Source: Taxillus chinensis (lineage: Eukaryota; Streptophyta; Magnoliopsida; Santalales; Loranthaceae). Taken from it: a DNA stretch of 64,000 nucleotides. The position numbers and the translations under genes were made by a program. The stretch is taken from NCBI GenBank assembly GCA_023512835.1, contig CM042087.1:17144853-17208852 (forward strand). Reading direction: 5' to 3'. Each line of letters starts with the position of its first letter. Positions within the stretch are counted from its first letter, which is position 1. The notes beneath the pieces were generated by a model, which saw only the letters and a list, made by a program, of their open reading frames with translations, did no database searches and was not told where the DNA came from. Below, piece after piece: positions 10,017 to 21,830 of the stretch.

Positions 10017-13000
10017 GTATCACAATGTCAATAAAAACATCATATGCGAAAGCGAAACGAGATGTCTAAGGTTTGACCAAAGTCCAAATTGGGAGCAGCC
10101 CATGTTTGAAGCTGACGAGAATGAGGTAGAGGAGACACCTGAGCTACCAGGGGAGATCATATGCCTATTGGAAAGGGAAGACCGTTTCTCCATTCCAAGT
10201 GAAGACCCAGTAGAAACAGTGAATTTGGGGATGGTTGCCGAACCAAGAGAATTGAGGGTGGGATCCTTAATAGCTACCGACATCAAGAAACAATTAATTG
10301 AGCTGTTAAGGAGCTACATAGATGTTTTTGCATGGTCGTATCAAGATATACCAGGATTAGACACAGACATAGTGCAGCATCACATACCAGTGAGGCCGGA
10401 ATGCAAGCCAGTTCAGCAAAAATTGAGAAGAATGAGACCGGAGATGCTACTGAAGATTAAAGAAGAGGTCAGAAAGCAATGGGACGCAGGTTTCTTAAGT
10501 GCCTCCCATTATCTAGAATGGGTGGCCAATGTTGCACCAGTACCTAAGAAAGGAGGCAAGGTCTGCATGTGCGTTGATTATAGAGATTTGAATTGGGCTA
10601 GTTCAAAGGATAACTTCCCACTTCCTCACATTGATACGCTAGTGGATAATACGGCAAAGCATGCTCTATTCTCATTCATGGATGGTTTCTCGGGCTATAA
10701 TCAAATTCGTATGGCCCCCGAACACAAAGAGAGGACCACATTCATGACACTTTGGGGCACTTTCTGCTATAATGTGATGCCGTTTGGTCTAAAGAACGCA
10801 GGAGCCACCTATCAGCGAGCCATGGTGACTATTCCACGATATGATGCATAAGGAAGTCAAAGTATATGTGGACGACATGATAGCCAAATCATGAAGCACT
10901 GAAGATCATATCGAAGTACTCCGCAAGCTCTTCAACAGGCTACGGAAATATCAGCTGAAATTGAACCCTGAAAAGTGCACTTTCGGAGCCATGTCGGGAA
11001 AACTGTTGGGTTTCATTGTGAGCCAAAAAGGAGTCGAAATCGATCCAGATAAAGTTCGAGCTATCCAAGAGATGCTGCCACCACGGACCATCAAGGAGGT
11101 TAGAGGATTCCTAGGGCGACTGAATTACATTGCTCGATTTATTTCCCAATTGACAGCCACCTGTGAACCCATTTTCAAGACTTTACAAAAGAACAACCCA
11201 GAAATTTGGAATGACAAGTGTCAAGAAGCTTTTGACAAGATCAAACAATATCTGTCTAATCCACCTATTTTGGTCCCACCAGTACCGGATAGACCTCTGA
11301 TCTTATACTTGACCATTCAGGAGTCAGCGATGGGTTGTGTCTTGGGGCAACACGATTCTACAGGCAAGAAGGAGCAGGCCATTTATTTCCTCAGCAAGAA
11401 GTTCACCATCAATGAAGAAAACTACACACCCTTGGAGAAGACGTGCTGTGCCCTTGTTTGGATAACAAGACGATTGAGGCAATACACTCTTTATCATACC
11501 ACATGGCTGATTTCGAGGCATGATCCACTCAAATATCTCTTGGAAAAACCATCCATTTCTGGAAGAATTGCCAAATGGTAGTTGATCCTATCGGAGTACG
11601 ATATCATTTACGTACCTCAAAAAGCCATAAAAGGAAGTGCAATAGCTAACTATCTGGCAGACAGAGCACTAGAAGATTACGAGCCCATGACTATTGGCTT
11701 CCCGGATGAGCACATCAACATCATTTCGGCCAAAGTATCAGATATATGGACGATGTGGTTCGATGGAGCCTCCAGTCTCTTAGGTCACGGTGTTGGGGCC
11801 ATCCTGATATCCCCAAAAGGCGAACATTTCCCCATGGCGGCAAAGCTAACCTTCCCTTGTACAAACAATGTAGCAGAATATGAGGCTTGTGTGATGGGAC
11901 TTCAAGAAGCCATTAACAAAGGAATCAAAAAATTACGAGTGTTTGGCGATTCGGCACTCATTATTTTTCAAGTAAGAGGTGAATGGGAGACTCGAAACCA
12001 CAAATTAATCCCATATCGGAAGCACGTTACAGAGTTAGCTGAGCAATTCGAAGACATCACGTTTGAGCATATGCCCAGGGAATACAATCAGATTCCTGAT
12101 GCGTTGGCCATTCTAGCCTCCCTCCTTCGACTAGACACAAAGTTGGAAGTCCAGTCTTTTGATATCCGTATACAAGATGCTCTTGCACATTGCATGGCCA
12201 TTGAAGGAAATACTGAAGAAAAACCTTGGTTTGATGACGTCAAACAGTATTTGCTTAAGCAAGAATATCCAGTAGAGGCCTTTGAGTCTGATAAAAGAAA
12301 TATCCGAAGGTCAGCATCCAACTATTATCTTGATGGCTCGATTCTGTATAAGAGAAACCATGACATGGTATTATTGCGGTGCGTGGCAAAAGAAGAATCG
12401 ACACAAATAATGAAAGAAGTGCACGAAGGGGAATGTGGTTCACATGCAAACGGACATGCGTTAACAAGACAAATCATGCGAATGGGCTATTATTGGGTCA
12501 CCATGGAAAAAGATTGCATTGAATATGTGCGCAAATGCCTCAAGTGTCAAATTTATGGCAATAAGATCCAAGTGCCGCCGTCCAAATTACACGTGATGGT
12601 TTCCCCGTGGCCGTTCTCACTTTGGGGCATTGACGTTATCGGACCAATATCTCTAAAAGCTTCTAATGGTCATCGTTTTATTTTGGTAGCCATTGATTAC
12701 TTCACCAAGTGGGTAGAAGCAGCATCATATGCTAATGTCACACAGGCTGTGGTGCTTCGATTTATGCGGAACAACATCATATGCCGATATGGGCTTCCCA
12801 AGCAGATCATAACGGACAATGCTGCCAATTTGAACAACCGGATGATAGGGAGGTTGTGCGAAACATATAAAATTCAACACTGCAACTCGACCCCTTATCG
12901 CCCAAAGATGAATGGAGCAGTCGAGGCTGCCAACAAGAACATCAAGAACATTATCAGAAAGATGACTGAAACATACAAAGATTGGCACGAGAAGCTCCCA

Positions 13001-13474
13001 TACGCTTTGCATGCTTATCGTACCTCAGTGCGTACATCGACCGGGGCAAATCCATTTTCTTTGGTCTATGGCATGGAAGCAGTTCTACCGGTCGAAGTGG
13101 AGATACCCTCCCTCCGAGTACTTAAGGATACTCAGCTCGAAGAAGCAGAATGGGCCCAAAGTCGTTATGAGCAGTTGAATTTAATTGAAGGCAAGCGCTT
13201 GGTAGCAGTTTGCAGAGGACAGCTGTATCAACAAAGAATGAACAACAATTACAATAAAAAGGTGAAGCCCAGAAGCTTTCAAGAGGGTGATCTTGTCCTC
13301 AAAAAGATCTTGCCAATCTAGCATGACCATTGAGGCAAGTGGACTCCCAATTATGAAGGCCCATATGTTGTGAAAAAAGCATTCTCGGGAGGTGCATTGA
13401 TCCTTGCCAAAATGGACGGAGATGAGCTTCCTAATCCAGTGAATAGTGACGCCGTCAAAAAGTTCTATGCTTAA
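10017..13474 (+). pseudogene. pol: Pol of O1: RT, RNase H, archaeal-type RNase H, integrase; broken
   Basis: RT spans about 10380-11170, with CMCVDYRDLN, FSFMDGFSGYNQI (motif A Asp present), MPFGLKNAGATYQ and VYVDDMIAKS. A gypsy-type RNase H follows (about 11280-11580, ILYLTIQESAMGCVLGQHD...FLSKKF). A second RNase H of archaeal type covers about 11755-12115, with acidic residues in WFDGAS, AEYEA, GDSA and IPDALA; this is diagnostic for the Tat lineage. Integrase has the HHCC finger (about 12420-12550), WGIDVIGPI, IITDNAAN and a Glu in MNGAVEAANKN. Breaks: a frameshift near 10826-10835 just before the YVDD box, and stops at 10892, 11579 and 13319. The frame otherwise ends at TAA 13472-13474. 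No chromodomain is seen, as expected for this lineage. Confidence 0.88.
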
Positions 13475-13515
13475 CTCTCATACCTCCCAACAAGATTCTC
13501 ATTCTTGTAATGAGT

Positions 13516-13638
13516 GGACTTGGTGAAAACCCGAAAGGGCACCAAGGGTAAAATACAAAGCTCCAACAAAAGACAAAAAAGAAAACAAAGGCGGACTTGG
13601 TGAAAACCCGAAAGGGCACCAAAGGTAAAATACAAAGC
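13516..13638. repeat. Two copies of a ~46-base block in O1 3' region
   Basis: GGACTTGGTGAAAACCCGAA, followed by AGGGCACCAA(G/A)GGTAAAATACAAAG, occurs at about 13516-13562 and again at about 13593-13638. Each copy has a small internal inverted repeat around the CCCGAAAGGG core. Confidence 0.8.
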
Positions 13639-14714
13639 CAACGATAAATCTTGAAAGGGTGAAATCAGTTAGAATCTGAAAGGAACAGGACCACAACAAA
13701 TAGGGTCCTTTGCAAACAGTGGAGACAACATCATCCAAAAACAGCGGATGTAAACAGTTGAAGACTTGGTCAAACCTATAGCACGCTCGAATCAAATTTG
13801 TATATTATGCTTTTTAAAGACTTGTAATTCTGTTTATCAGATTATAACAATAGGACACTTTTTATGATATGAATATGTTTTGTGGAATCAAACCAGCAAA
13901 ATTCCGTTTTATATCCTTAATCATATTTTATCTTCTTCATTTCACATTTAAATAGAATATCTTAAATCCCTAGTGGGATCCATTGGCATTACCTTATGAG
14001 TAGGGTCAAACTCAAAATCCCTAAACAAATTAAGTCCCCAACTCAGCGTACTCATATCTCCACAGAATATCACTATCCCCGGAGAAGCCGTCATGTCAAG
14101 CTCCTTAATATGGCAAAGCTAAATTTAACAGACCCTTCATGCACAAAAGGGAGTTCCCCAGCAAAGACAGAACGGACTCCCCATCCAAAGAGAACATTGT
14201 TCCCCAACAAGTTGAATGTTAGCCAACCTCTCCAACAACATTAAGATAGATCTCTGGTCCTGGCCAAACCCTCAGTGATACATCACATTGCATTCGATAC
14301 ATACATCGCATCGCATCATATGGCATCATATGGAACCACAGGTTGAGGTTTATGCATCCCCGCATACATCACATTGCAGTCCATGCATCATTTATATACA
14401 TTCAGCATACTCTGTAATTTCAGGAATATTGCCGTCTCTGAAGATCCTAAGAGCTCATACTCAACAAGCTTCTCATTAAGCTATCCTAGCTTTCTTTGTT
14501 TAACTTTACAACTCTTTCTTTGCAATTTCCCCAAGCTCTAAACGCATCCTTTTGGCACTTGACAAACTTTTTCCCCTTTTGGGTCACCTCGTAGAGCGAT
14601 CTCCTTGAGTGAACTTGTAGAGGGAGCCCAAATTGGGTTACTTCCCAAACTCACCAGTTCTTTAAAGCATTTCCCCAAATACCAATTGATGTCTCCAACA
14701 AGTCTTTCCAGTTT

Positions 14715-15426
14715 AAGCCTATCGTTGCTGTGGGCTTTCCATTTTCAATTCAAGCCTATCGTTGCTGTGGGCTATCCAGTTTCAATTTAAGCCTATTGTT
14801 GCTGTGGGCTTTCTATTTTCAATTCGAGCCTATCGTTGCTGTGGGCCTTTCAATTTTTTAGTTTAAGCCTATCGTTGCTGTGGGCTTTTCATTTTTCAGT
14901 TTAAGCCTAACGTTGCTGTGGGCTTTGCCTTTTGAATTTAAGCCTATCGTTGCTGTGGGCCTTTCGATTTTTTATTCAAGCCTAACGTTGCTATAGGCTT
15001 TCCATCTTCACTTCAAGCCTATCATTGCTATGGGCTTTCCATTTTGCAGTTTAAGCCTAACGTTGCTGTGGGCTTTTCCATTTTCAATTTAAGCCTATCG
15101 TTGCTGTGGGCTTTTCCATTTTCAGTTCACGCCCATCACTGTTGTGGGCCTTTTCCATTTCTCAGTTCAAGCCTATCGTTATTGTGGGCTATCCATTTTC
15201 AATTCAAGCCTATCGTTGCTGTGGGCCTTTCAATTTTTAGTTCACGCCCAACATTGTTGTGGGCCTTTTCCATTTTTCAGTTCAAGCCTATCGTTGCTGT
15301 GGGCTATCCATTTTCAATTCAAGCCTATCATTGCTGTGGGCTTTTCATTTTTTAACCAAAGTCTATCGTTGCCGAAGGCTCTCTTTTTCAGTTCAAGCCT
15401 ATCATTGTTGTAGGCTTTCAATCTCC
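14715..15426. repeat. 19-copy ~37-40-base tandem array in O1 3' region
   Basis: I count 19 units, most beginning AAGCCTATCGTTGCTGTGGG and followed by a T-rich spacer of variable length. The AAGCC and GGGCTT ends of each unit are partly complementary. Two units have ACGCCCA with TGTGGGCC instead, which keeps the pairing. Tandem arrays before the 3' LTR are common in Tat-lineage elements. The open frames across it are repeat artefacts. Confidence 0.9.
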
Positions 15427-15630
15427 CATATCTTTACATCGTAGGCAACCTCAGATGCCTTATCAAAGTATTATCCAAGTCCACCGACCTGTGAAGCCCT
15501 TTTTGCCTCTCGGGGACAGACCCAAATGTCACATTCTACTCTTTCCATGTGCTAGGTAAGTCAGGTAAATGCTCCAGCCCATCCAAAATGACTCCTTTTT
15601 TATCTTTGTTGTTGTTTGTATACAAGCGGT

Positions 15631-15643
15631 GCAAAGAGGGGCC
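15631..15643 (+). promoter_or_regulatory. Polypurine tract of O1
   Basis: GCAAAGAGGGGCC lies immediately before the 3' LTR, where plus-strand DNA synthesis would be primed. Confidence 0.75.
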
Positions 15644-18600
15644 CGTTGGACCCCATTTTCTCCGGGTTGGACATACTAACCCCATTTGATATACCTTTCT
15701 GCCCATGCCATATACCTTGTTGAACAGGTCCACAATGATCCCATACTTCCAAGGAATGGTTCGGAATTGATGTTAGCCCCAATTTGCACGAGATGGATAC
15801 AATTGACACGGACAGGGGAGTCCAAAATTAATGACTTCTGCTATAAGTCCTTGAAGTACCCCAAGACCAACACCAGGTGATAGAGGATGAAAATTGGAGA
15901 TTAACGCACTTGACCGAGCTCAAATCGGACTTAAAATGAAGAAGTTATGGCCAAAACAACTTTCATTGGAAAAAGTCGAAACTTGCCAAAAGACGGTCAA
16001 TGCCCCTCGTCGAATCGCCCGAAAAGGTGACCATGCGAAATTCTTCAAAGCATCAATTTAGGGGAATACGGATCTTCCCAAACAATCCCCGAAAAGTTGT
16101 CCATTTTTGCATTTTAGGTAAAGGGTAAGAAGATAATTAAAAGTTAAAAAAAAACTTCGGGGTTGACCGTTGACCGTTAACCATTGACCGTTGACCTGCC
16201 GACACTCCGACCTTCGACTCGCCACCTCGACCCATTGACCTTCGAAGCCTTGAAGCCTCGAAGCCCCGAAGCATCGAAGCCTCGAAGCCTCGAAGCCTCG
16301 AAGCCTCGAAGCCCCGCTGCCGACACTCCGACCTTCGACTCGCCCCTTCGGACTTTCGAACCTTGTGAAGATGCGACGCCTCGAGACTTACGACGCCAGG
16401 ACTTACGATGCCAGGACTGTCGACCCTTGACCCTCGAAACCTGTAAACCTTCGACCCTTGACCATCAAAGCCTGTAAACCTCTGACCTGCCGACACTTCC
16501 ACCTTCGACCCTTCGACCCTTGACCTGCGACACCTGTAAACCTTCGACCCTTGACCATCGAAGCCTGTAAACCTCTAACCTGCCAACACTTCGACCTTCA
16601 ACCCTTCGACCCTTGACCTGCGACGCCTGTAAGCCTTCGACCGGTTGACCGTTGACCTTCGACCTGTCGACACTTCGACCCATTGACCGTTGACTTTCGA
16701 CCCACCGAAGCTTCGACCCTGCCGACACTTCGACCTGCCGACACTTCGACCTTGTCGTCATATTGACCCTTTAACGTCTGACCTTCGCTGTTTAGCTTTT
16801 CTCGCTGGCTGTTCACGAGACCCATTTTATACGCTGGCCATCTGACAAAGAATCATTTTTGAATACCTGTCGGTCACATGTGCTAAACAAAAACATTAAA
16901 AAAGGACAATCATGCTACATAAGTCGTTGTTCCCTCCAACAAACGGCAGAATTTCAAAATAAAAATATTGCATCAATAATACAGCATTTAATGCTGCAAT
17001 TAATGACAGTCCAGCCAAATTTCTGCCAGCCTTTTAAAATGCAGTCTTCTGTCCCTGCGCAGAAAGAGAGACCCATAATTATTGAAAAAACTTGCTACCA
17101 TCATTACACCCCAGCCTCGTCCCATTGCAAACAGAGAAAGAAAAAACAGAGAGTTGAGCAGAAAAAAAAGAAAGACAGAAAAGGAAGAGGTTCGGCAGAG
17201 AGAAAAAAAGAGTTCAGCCCCAAAAACAAAAAAAAGAGCGAACCCTGCTGCCATCTTCACACCTAATTGCCTAATTCCAGATTTTCGCCCAACACTCCCC
17301 CTGTCCTAAAATCAAAATCGCCCATCTTTCCCAAACTTCTCTTTCCCTCTTATTTCGTTCCAGCTTTTCTTTTCTAGCAGAAGAAAGACAAAAAACAATG
17401 CTAGTCTGTCTTTCTTTTTTTCTCTCTTTTTCCTACGTTCCTATCATAAAAAACAAAAAAAATCAGTGTACCTTGGCAGTCTCCACAGTACGTCCTAGCT
17501 GATCGTTGCACTTGGTGCTGCTGGAATTTGGTGATTTGGGTGAGCAAACGTCTTTTGGTACAGACAAAATATTTCCGACAGACATCCCGTGATAAAGCCC
17601 CAAAGTCAGTGTAATTTACATTTGTTGCTCTTTTTTTCAGCTTATTTATATTTATAGTATTTTCCTGGTTTTCGTTTTTTTAGCTTATCTCTATATTTGA
17701 TGTAATTTTTAGTATTTGCTGTTGTATTTTCCTTGTATTTTCATTTTTTGTATGTGGTATGTTGTAATATGTAAAATATAGTGGAAACAAAAAACAGAGA
17801 GCGCAAAGAGAGGCATAAAAAAGGATGAAGAAAAAAAAAGAGAAGAGTGCTTTAATGCATGTGTTCATTACTTTGATTTAAGATTTTGGGTTTTCAAAAA
17901 CAAAAACAAAAAGAAAGAAAGAAAGAAAGAAAGGTTTCAAAAAAAAAAAAAAAACAAAAAGAAAAAACAAAAACAAAAAAAAAACAAAAAAAAAAAAAAA
18001 AACGTTTTCATGTTTTCAAACCAAAAAAAGGAAACTAAAATTAGTACTTCAATTTCCAAAACCAAAAAAAAAAAAAAAAAAACAAAAAAACAAAAATGAA
18101 GCAAAACAAAAACAAAACGTTTTCTTTACAAGACAGAAAAACCAAAAAATGTATGTTTTCTAATCCAAAAAACCAAAAAAAAGGGAAAAGAAAAAAAATC
18201 ATATTTGAGGACTTCAACAAAACCAAAACCAAAACCAACCTGTAGGATCTCATTCTCCATTTCAAACAAAAACCAAAACTTTTAGGATTCCCTTTAGAAA
18301 TTTAGGGTAAATCCATTTTAACCATGACTTTAATAAATAACTTAGCTAAATAAAAATCATAGACTTTTTGGAAAACTTAGCCCAGTCATGGAAGTACAAA
18401 AAAAAATAGAAAACCTCCTCCTCCGAAAATAGATACCGAAAGGGCGCTGTAGGGGTGCTAATCCTTCCCTACACGTAACCAACTCCCGAACCCTTTTCTG
18501 ATAACGCAGACCACATCTTTTTACTACTCAAAGTATAGGGTATCCAACTGTACCCCAAAACCAGTTGGTGGCGACTCTAAATTTTCTCACCATTGGTTTA

Positions 18601-18646
18601 GTTTGAGCTCACCCAAAACGGGCCCGGGCGAAAACCAGTGATGATA
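15644..18646 (+). repeat. 3' LTR of O1
   Basis: Collinear with 991-3969. The first bases are CGTTGG where the 5' LTR has TGTTGG, and the last are GATGATA where the 5' LTR has GATGACA, so both termini have lost the canonical TG...CA. The flanking GTTTC duplication (18647-18651) confirms the boundary. Confidence 0.92.
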
Positions 18647-18651
18647 GTTTC

Positions 18652-18821
18652 GATTGATGAAGCCTCACATTATGCTTTACAATCTGATGGGAGTTTAGAA
18701 AATCAACATTTTTGGTTCTAATGATGAACACCATTAGCATGGAGTGTGGAGAGTTAACACTATAGGGAATGAGAATAGATTTAAAATCTTTTCATGATTT
18801 GTTGTTCAATGCAGTTCCATC
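18652..18821. other. Right half of the sequence interrupted by O1
   Basis: This continues the sequence that ends at 990. No coding could be supported on either strand. It ends at 18817-18821 (CCATC), next to the inverted Ogre-like LTR. Confidence 0.45.
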
Positions 18822-19129
18822 TGTTATCACTCGTTTTTGTCCGGGCCGAACCCAAATGATAAAATATACAGAGTCGCCACCAACTGTTTTTGGGGTACAG
18901 TTGGATACCCTCTACCTTGAGTAGTTAAGATGTGGTCTGCATTACCAAAGGTGGGTTCGGGAGTTGGTTACGTCTTGGGAAGGTTTTAGCACCTCTACAA
19001 TGCTCTTTCGGTATCCATCTTAGGAGGAGGAGGTTTCTATTTGTTTTTTTGTTTTTATTTTTTGTTTTTTGTTTTTGTTGTTTTAAATCATATCTAATCT
19101 AAATCTAACTCTCAAAATGTTATTTTTAA

Positions 19130-19250
19130 TCCGTTACATGCTAATTAATTAACAGGCTTAATTACTACTCACGTGCTAATTAATTAACGTGCTAATTAAT
19201 TAACATGCTAATTAATTAACATGCTAATTAATTAACATGCTAATTTAATT
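19130..19250. repeat. 18-base AT-rich tandem repeat
   Basis: About five units of ACATGCTAATTAATTAAC, with variants ACGTGC, lie in an AT-rich region that continues with looser TAATTA repeats to about 19640. Confidence 0.85.
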
Positions 19251-19867
19251 ATTATTAAATTAAAAGTTAAAACTTATATTTAATTATCGTAATCTAATTA
19301 CGAATTATTTAAATTAGTCTAATTATTTACTAAACTTTAAATATGAAAATTAATTATAAAAGTTAATTACTAATTTGTCTAATTACTAATGTTATTTAAT
19401 TCATTACGTGCTAATTAATTAATTACCAGGCTTAATTACTATTTACATGTCTAAATTTGAAAAGTTTAATTACAAACTTATTAAAAATTAACTAACTAAT
19501 TATGCTAATTTAATTATACTTATTATGCTAAATTTAAAAACTAACCAACTAATTAACTAAATATGCTAAAATTAACTAATTGAAATTATGCTAATTATGT
19601 TAAATTTAATTACAAACTAATTACTAATTTACTATACAAAATAATAATAAAAACTAAAGAAGGAAAGGAATAAAAACCTGGAATATCGTGGACCAAAAGC
19701 ACCCTTCTCCCGAATGCCTCCCATTTCTGCAAAAGAAGAAAAAAGATTAATTTGACTATAACTGCAGTTCTCTTTTAGAACCGCAGTTAATTTTACACTT
19801 TACTCTCCTTTTTTAGAGTTATGTGTGTTTGATGGTGTTGGTATTTGTAGAAAGGGGAGAAGACCCC

Positions 19868-19918
19868 TTTATATAGGAGTTTATGGGGGAGAATATTGAA
19901 AAACATCCGATGTGGGAC
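19868..19918 (-). promoter_or_regulatory. snRNA-type promoter: USE plus TATA box
   Basis: The minus strand has GTCCCACATCG (19908-19918), an exact match to the plant snRNA upstream sequence element consensus RTCCCACATCG. It is followed after 32 bases by TATATAAA (19868-19875). In plant U-snRNA genes a spacing of about four helical turns between USE and TATA goes with RNA polymerase II. Here it would drive the inverted LTR. No snRNA-like sequence follows. The motif is also used by some plant repeats. Confidence 0.6.
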
Positions 19919-20306
19919 TTCTCCCTTCCTTTTCTTTTTTTTCTCTGCATCGCCTGCTTCTTCCCTTTTTCCTCTTTTTTATTAAAAGTCAAAAAAGGGG
20001 AGCCAAATATGGCCCGCCGCCCTCTTTTTTCAAACATGGGGCGATGCCCCTGATCGGGGGGATTTATACCCCCTTTTTAGGGCCATTTTGGGTACATTTT
20101 CATACTCTTTTGATTCATTTATTGTCCATTTGTGCTACATTATCATATTTTTATGGCCTAACTCGAAAAAGAGAATTTCTTGTAGTTTTTGTGGTATTTT
20201 TGCTATATTTTCACAGGAATCCAAAAATCAAGGAAGCATTCACCACATTCACAGAAGAAAGAAAGAATCCCAATGACCTAAAGATCATGACGACCAAATT
20301 TCACCT

Positions 20307-20584
20307 TGGTCGGGTGAAGGACCTTTCACCCGATCAGATCGAGTGAAGCCCATATTTCAGGGATAGCTTTCTGGAGCCTTAATAAAGATTTTTGCCTTCT
20401 GGTCAGGTGAAATCCGAGGTCATTTGGAGGTGGTCGGGTGAACCACTCTTCACTCGACCAGGTCGGGTGAAGTTGATTTTGCACAGGAAGACTGTCCAAG
20501 CATCATGGAACATAACTCTCTTCTGGTCGGGTGAAATTTGAAGATGCTACGGTGTGGTCGGGTGAAGAATTCTTCACCCGACCA
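20307..20584. repeat. Three 30-bp palindromes at exact 124-bp spacing
   Basis: TGGTCGGGTGAA is paired with a downstream TTCAC(C/T)CGA(C/T)CA at 20307-20336, 20431-20460 and 20555-20584. The third is a perfect 30-base palindrome centred on GAATTC; the first two have one mismatch in the arms and a changed centre. Extra half-sites (TCGGGTGAA) occur between them, so the repeated unit is 124 bases long. Confidence 0.9.
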
Positions 20585-20855
20585 AGCTCAAATTCCGGCG
20601 ATAGACTTCTTATTTTTGAAGATCATTTTTTCCCTTCTGGGCCAAAATCATTTGAGCGAAGGACAAGCACCAAGCACTCAGGTCAAGGAAGAATTAATCG
20701 AAGAAATCTCAATTCAAATGTGTGCTTTGTATTTGGATTAAAGTCTTTTATGGGGATTAAGAGGGGGATTTATATTATTTTTCAATTCAAAAATAGGGAG
20801 TTACATGAGAGTTAATATGGGATAATTATTTGGAGGAATTATAGCCTTGGGAGGC

Positions 20856-20863
20856 TATAAAAG
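20856..20863 (+). promoter_or_regulatory. TATA box of the LTR-like sequence
   Basis: TATAAAAG lies in GGCTATAAAAGGGGAGTGG, about 90 bases upstream of the GA repeat, a common layout in plant LTR promoters. Confidence 0.5.
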
Positions 20864-21830
20864 GGGAGTGGATCCTTCATTTGCAATCATCCAGTGATCC
20901 AATAATCCAATATTCAATAATTCTCTTCTATTCCATTCCTCACCTAGAGTAGAGAGAGAGAGAGAGAGAGAGAAAGAAGAAGGCTTGGGGCATCTCTTGG
21001 AGCTTGAAGGCAACCTGCTGGGAAAAGAAGATCAACCTTGGAATTCTTGTTCTAAATAGGCAAGTTATCCTTTTTGGTTTTTCTAATCCATGTTCTGTAA
21101 TTTTGTTGTTTTTAATTTAACTATAGAAGCTTAAAAACCCTTGATTGGGGTTAGGATGAAGTTTGATGTAATAAATTAAATTGCAATGTTTTAGTTTAAT
21201 CTCTTTCACCTTGTGAGTATTTATTGAGTATCTTGGGTTGAAATATAAAATGGATTCTGGCCATTTCATTTTATCATATTAGGTATTTATGTGAAGGATT
21301 GGAAAATGAAGCATAAGTACTGGAAAAATCAGGATATTCAAACTAGGGATTACATGACATGCGGCAGCGAGTGTAATACTAGGATACCAAGTTAAGAGTG
21401 GGTGCATTGCTTGCTCTAAACTAAACAACCCAATTCTTAAAGGGTCACCCGTCCCCCATGCTAGGGTGTACACAGAATTACTGCACTTGGAAAAGGCTAA
21501 TTCATGCATTAGAGGTTGGGTATTAAATATTGTCACAAAGAAAGAATTAGATTGAACTAAGACATAATCTTAAAAAAATACATCAAATGAAGTCTTAACT
21601 CCAATCACCTTTATCAATTGAACTTTTCTCTACTCAAATCAACATTTTCATTTCTCACATATTTTCAAAAATCAAATTATTCAAATTCAATTCTGTGTTT
21701 ATATTTATTTCACTCAAAAATCCCTTTATAAGTTAGTTAAAAATTTCCAATTCTACATCCTTCCCTTGGGTACGATAATCCGGACTTAAACATCCACTTT
21801 ATTACTTGTCACGATTTGTACACTTACACA

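Larger units (their letters stand above)
13475..15630 (+). other. Long 3' noncoding region of O1
   Basis: About 2.15 kb between the end of pol and the PPT. It contains a duplicated ~46-base block and the 19-copy tandem array listed separately. The rest (13640-14714) is T-rich or unremarkable sequence without supportable genes. Confidence 0.75.
991..18646 (+). mobile_element. Complete Ogre/Tat-lineage Ty3-gypsy retrotransposon (O1)
   Basis: This 17.66-kb element has two LTRs of ~3 kb (991-3969 and 15644-18646) and identical GTTTC duplications at 986-990 and 18647-18651. A primer binding site follows the 5' LTR, and a polypurine tract precedes the 3' LTR. The internal order is ORF1, gag, protease with a G-patch-like tail, candidate intron, RT, RNase H, a second archaeal-type RNase H and integrase, then a long repeat-bearing 3' noncoding region. 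ORF1, the double RNase H and the great length are established hallmarks of the Ogre/Tat lineage. The coding regions contain many stops and at least two frameshifts, so it is not autonomous. By eye the LTRs differ at roughly eight or nine sites in their first 300 bases, so it is not recent. Confidence 0.93.
18822..20035 (-). mobile_element. Inverted Ogre-like LTR (right boundary uncertain)
   Basis: From 18822 (TGTTATCACT) the sequence is a diverged reverse complement of the last ~250 bases of the O1 LTR, including AGAGTCGCCACCAACTG and the CCTCCTCC/GGAGGAGG block near 19021-19030. On the minus strand it ends in an LTR terminus at 18822. An AT-rich repeat lies inside, and a minus-strand promoter is at 19868-19918. 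With the minus-strand gag piece at 21831-22570 it probably forms the 3' end of a second Ogre-like element that lost most of pol. The right limit is arbitrary. Confidence 0.6.
20040..21830 (+). mobile_element. LTR-like sequence of another family (left end uncertain)
   Basis: The right edge is sharp: the minus-strand Ogre-like gag-pro homology ends at 21831, and this sequence ends CACTTACACA at 21830. It has a TATA box at 20856-20863, a GA microsatellite at about 20950-20975, and a ...CCTTGGGTACGATAATCCGG...ACTTGTCACGATTTGTACAC stretch typical of the 3' part of Athila-like LTRs, though that assignment is from memory and weak. No TSD partner was found on the left, so the start at 20040 is approximate. 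Confidence 0.45.

Noticed and set aside
14715..15426. CRISPR-like array
   Set aside because: Units are contiguous and degenerate with no unique spacers; the context is a plant retrotransposon 3' region.
19760..19918. U-snRNA gene
   Set aside because: USE and TATA are present but no conserved snRNA sequence follows.
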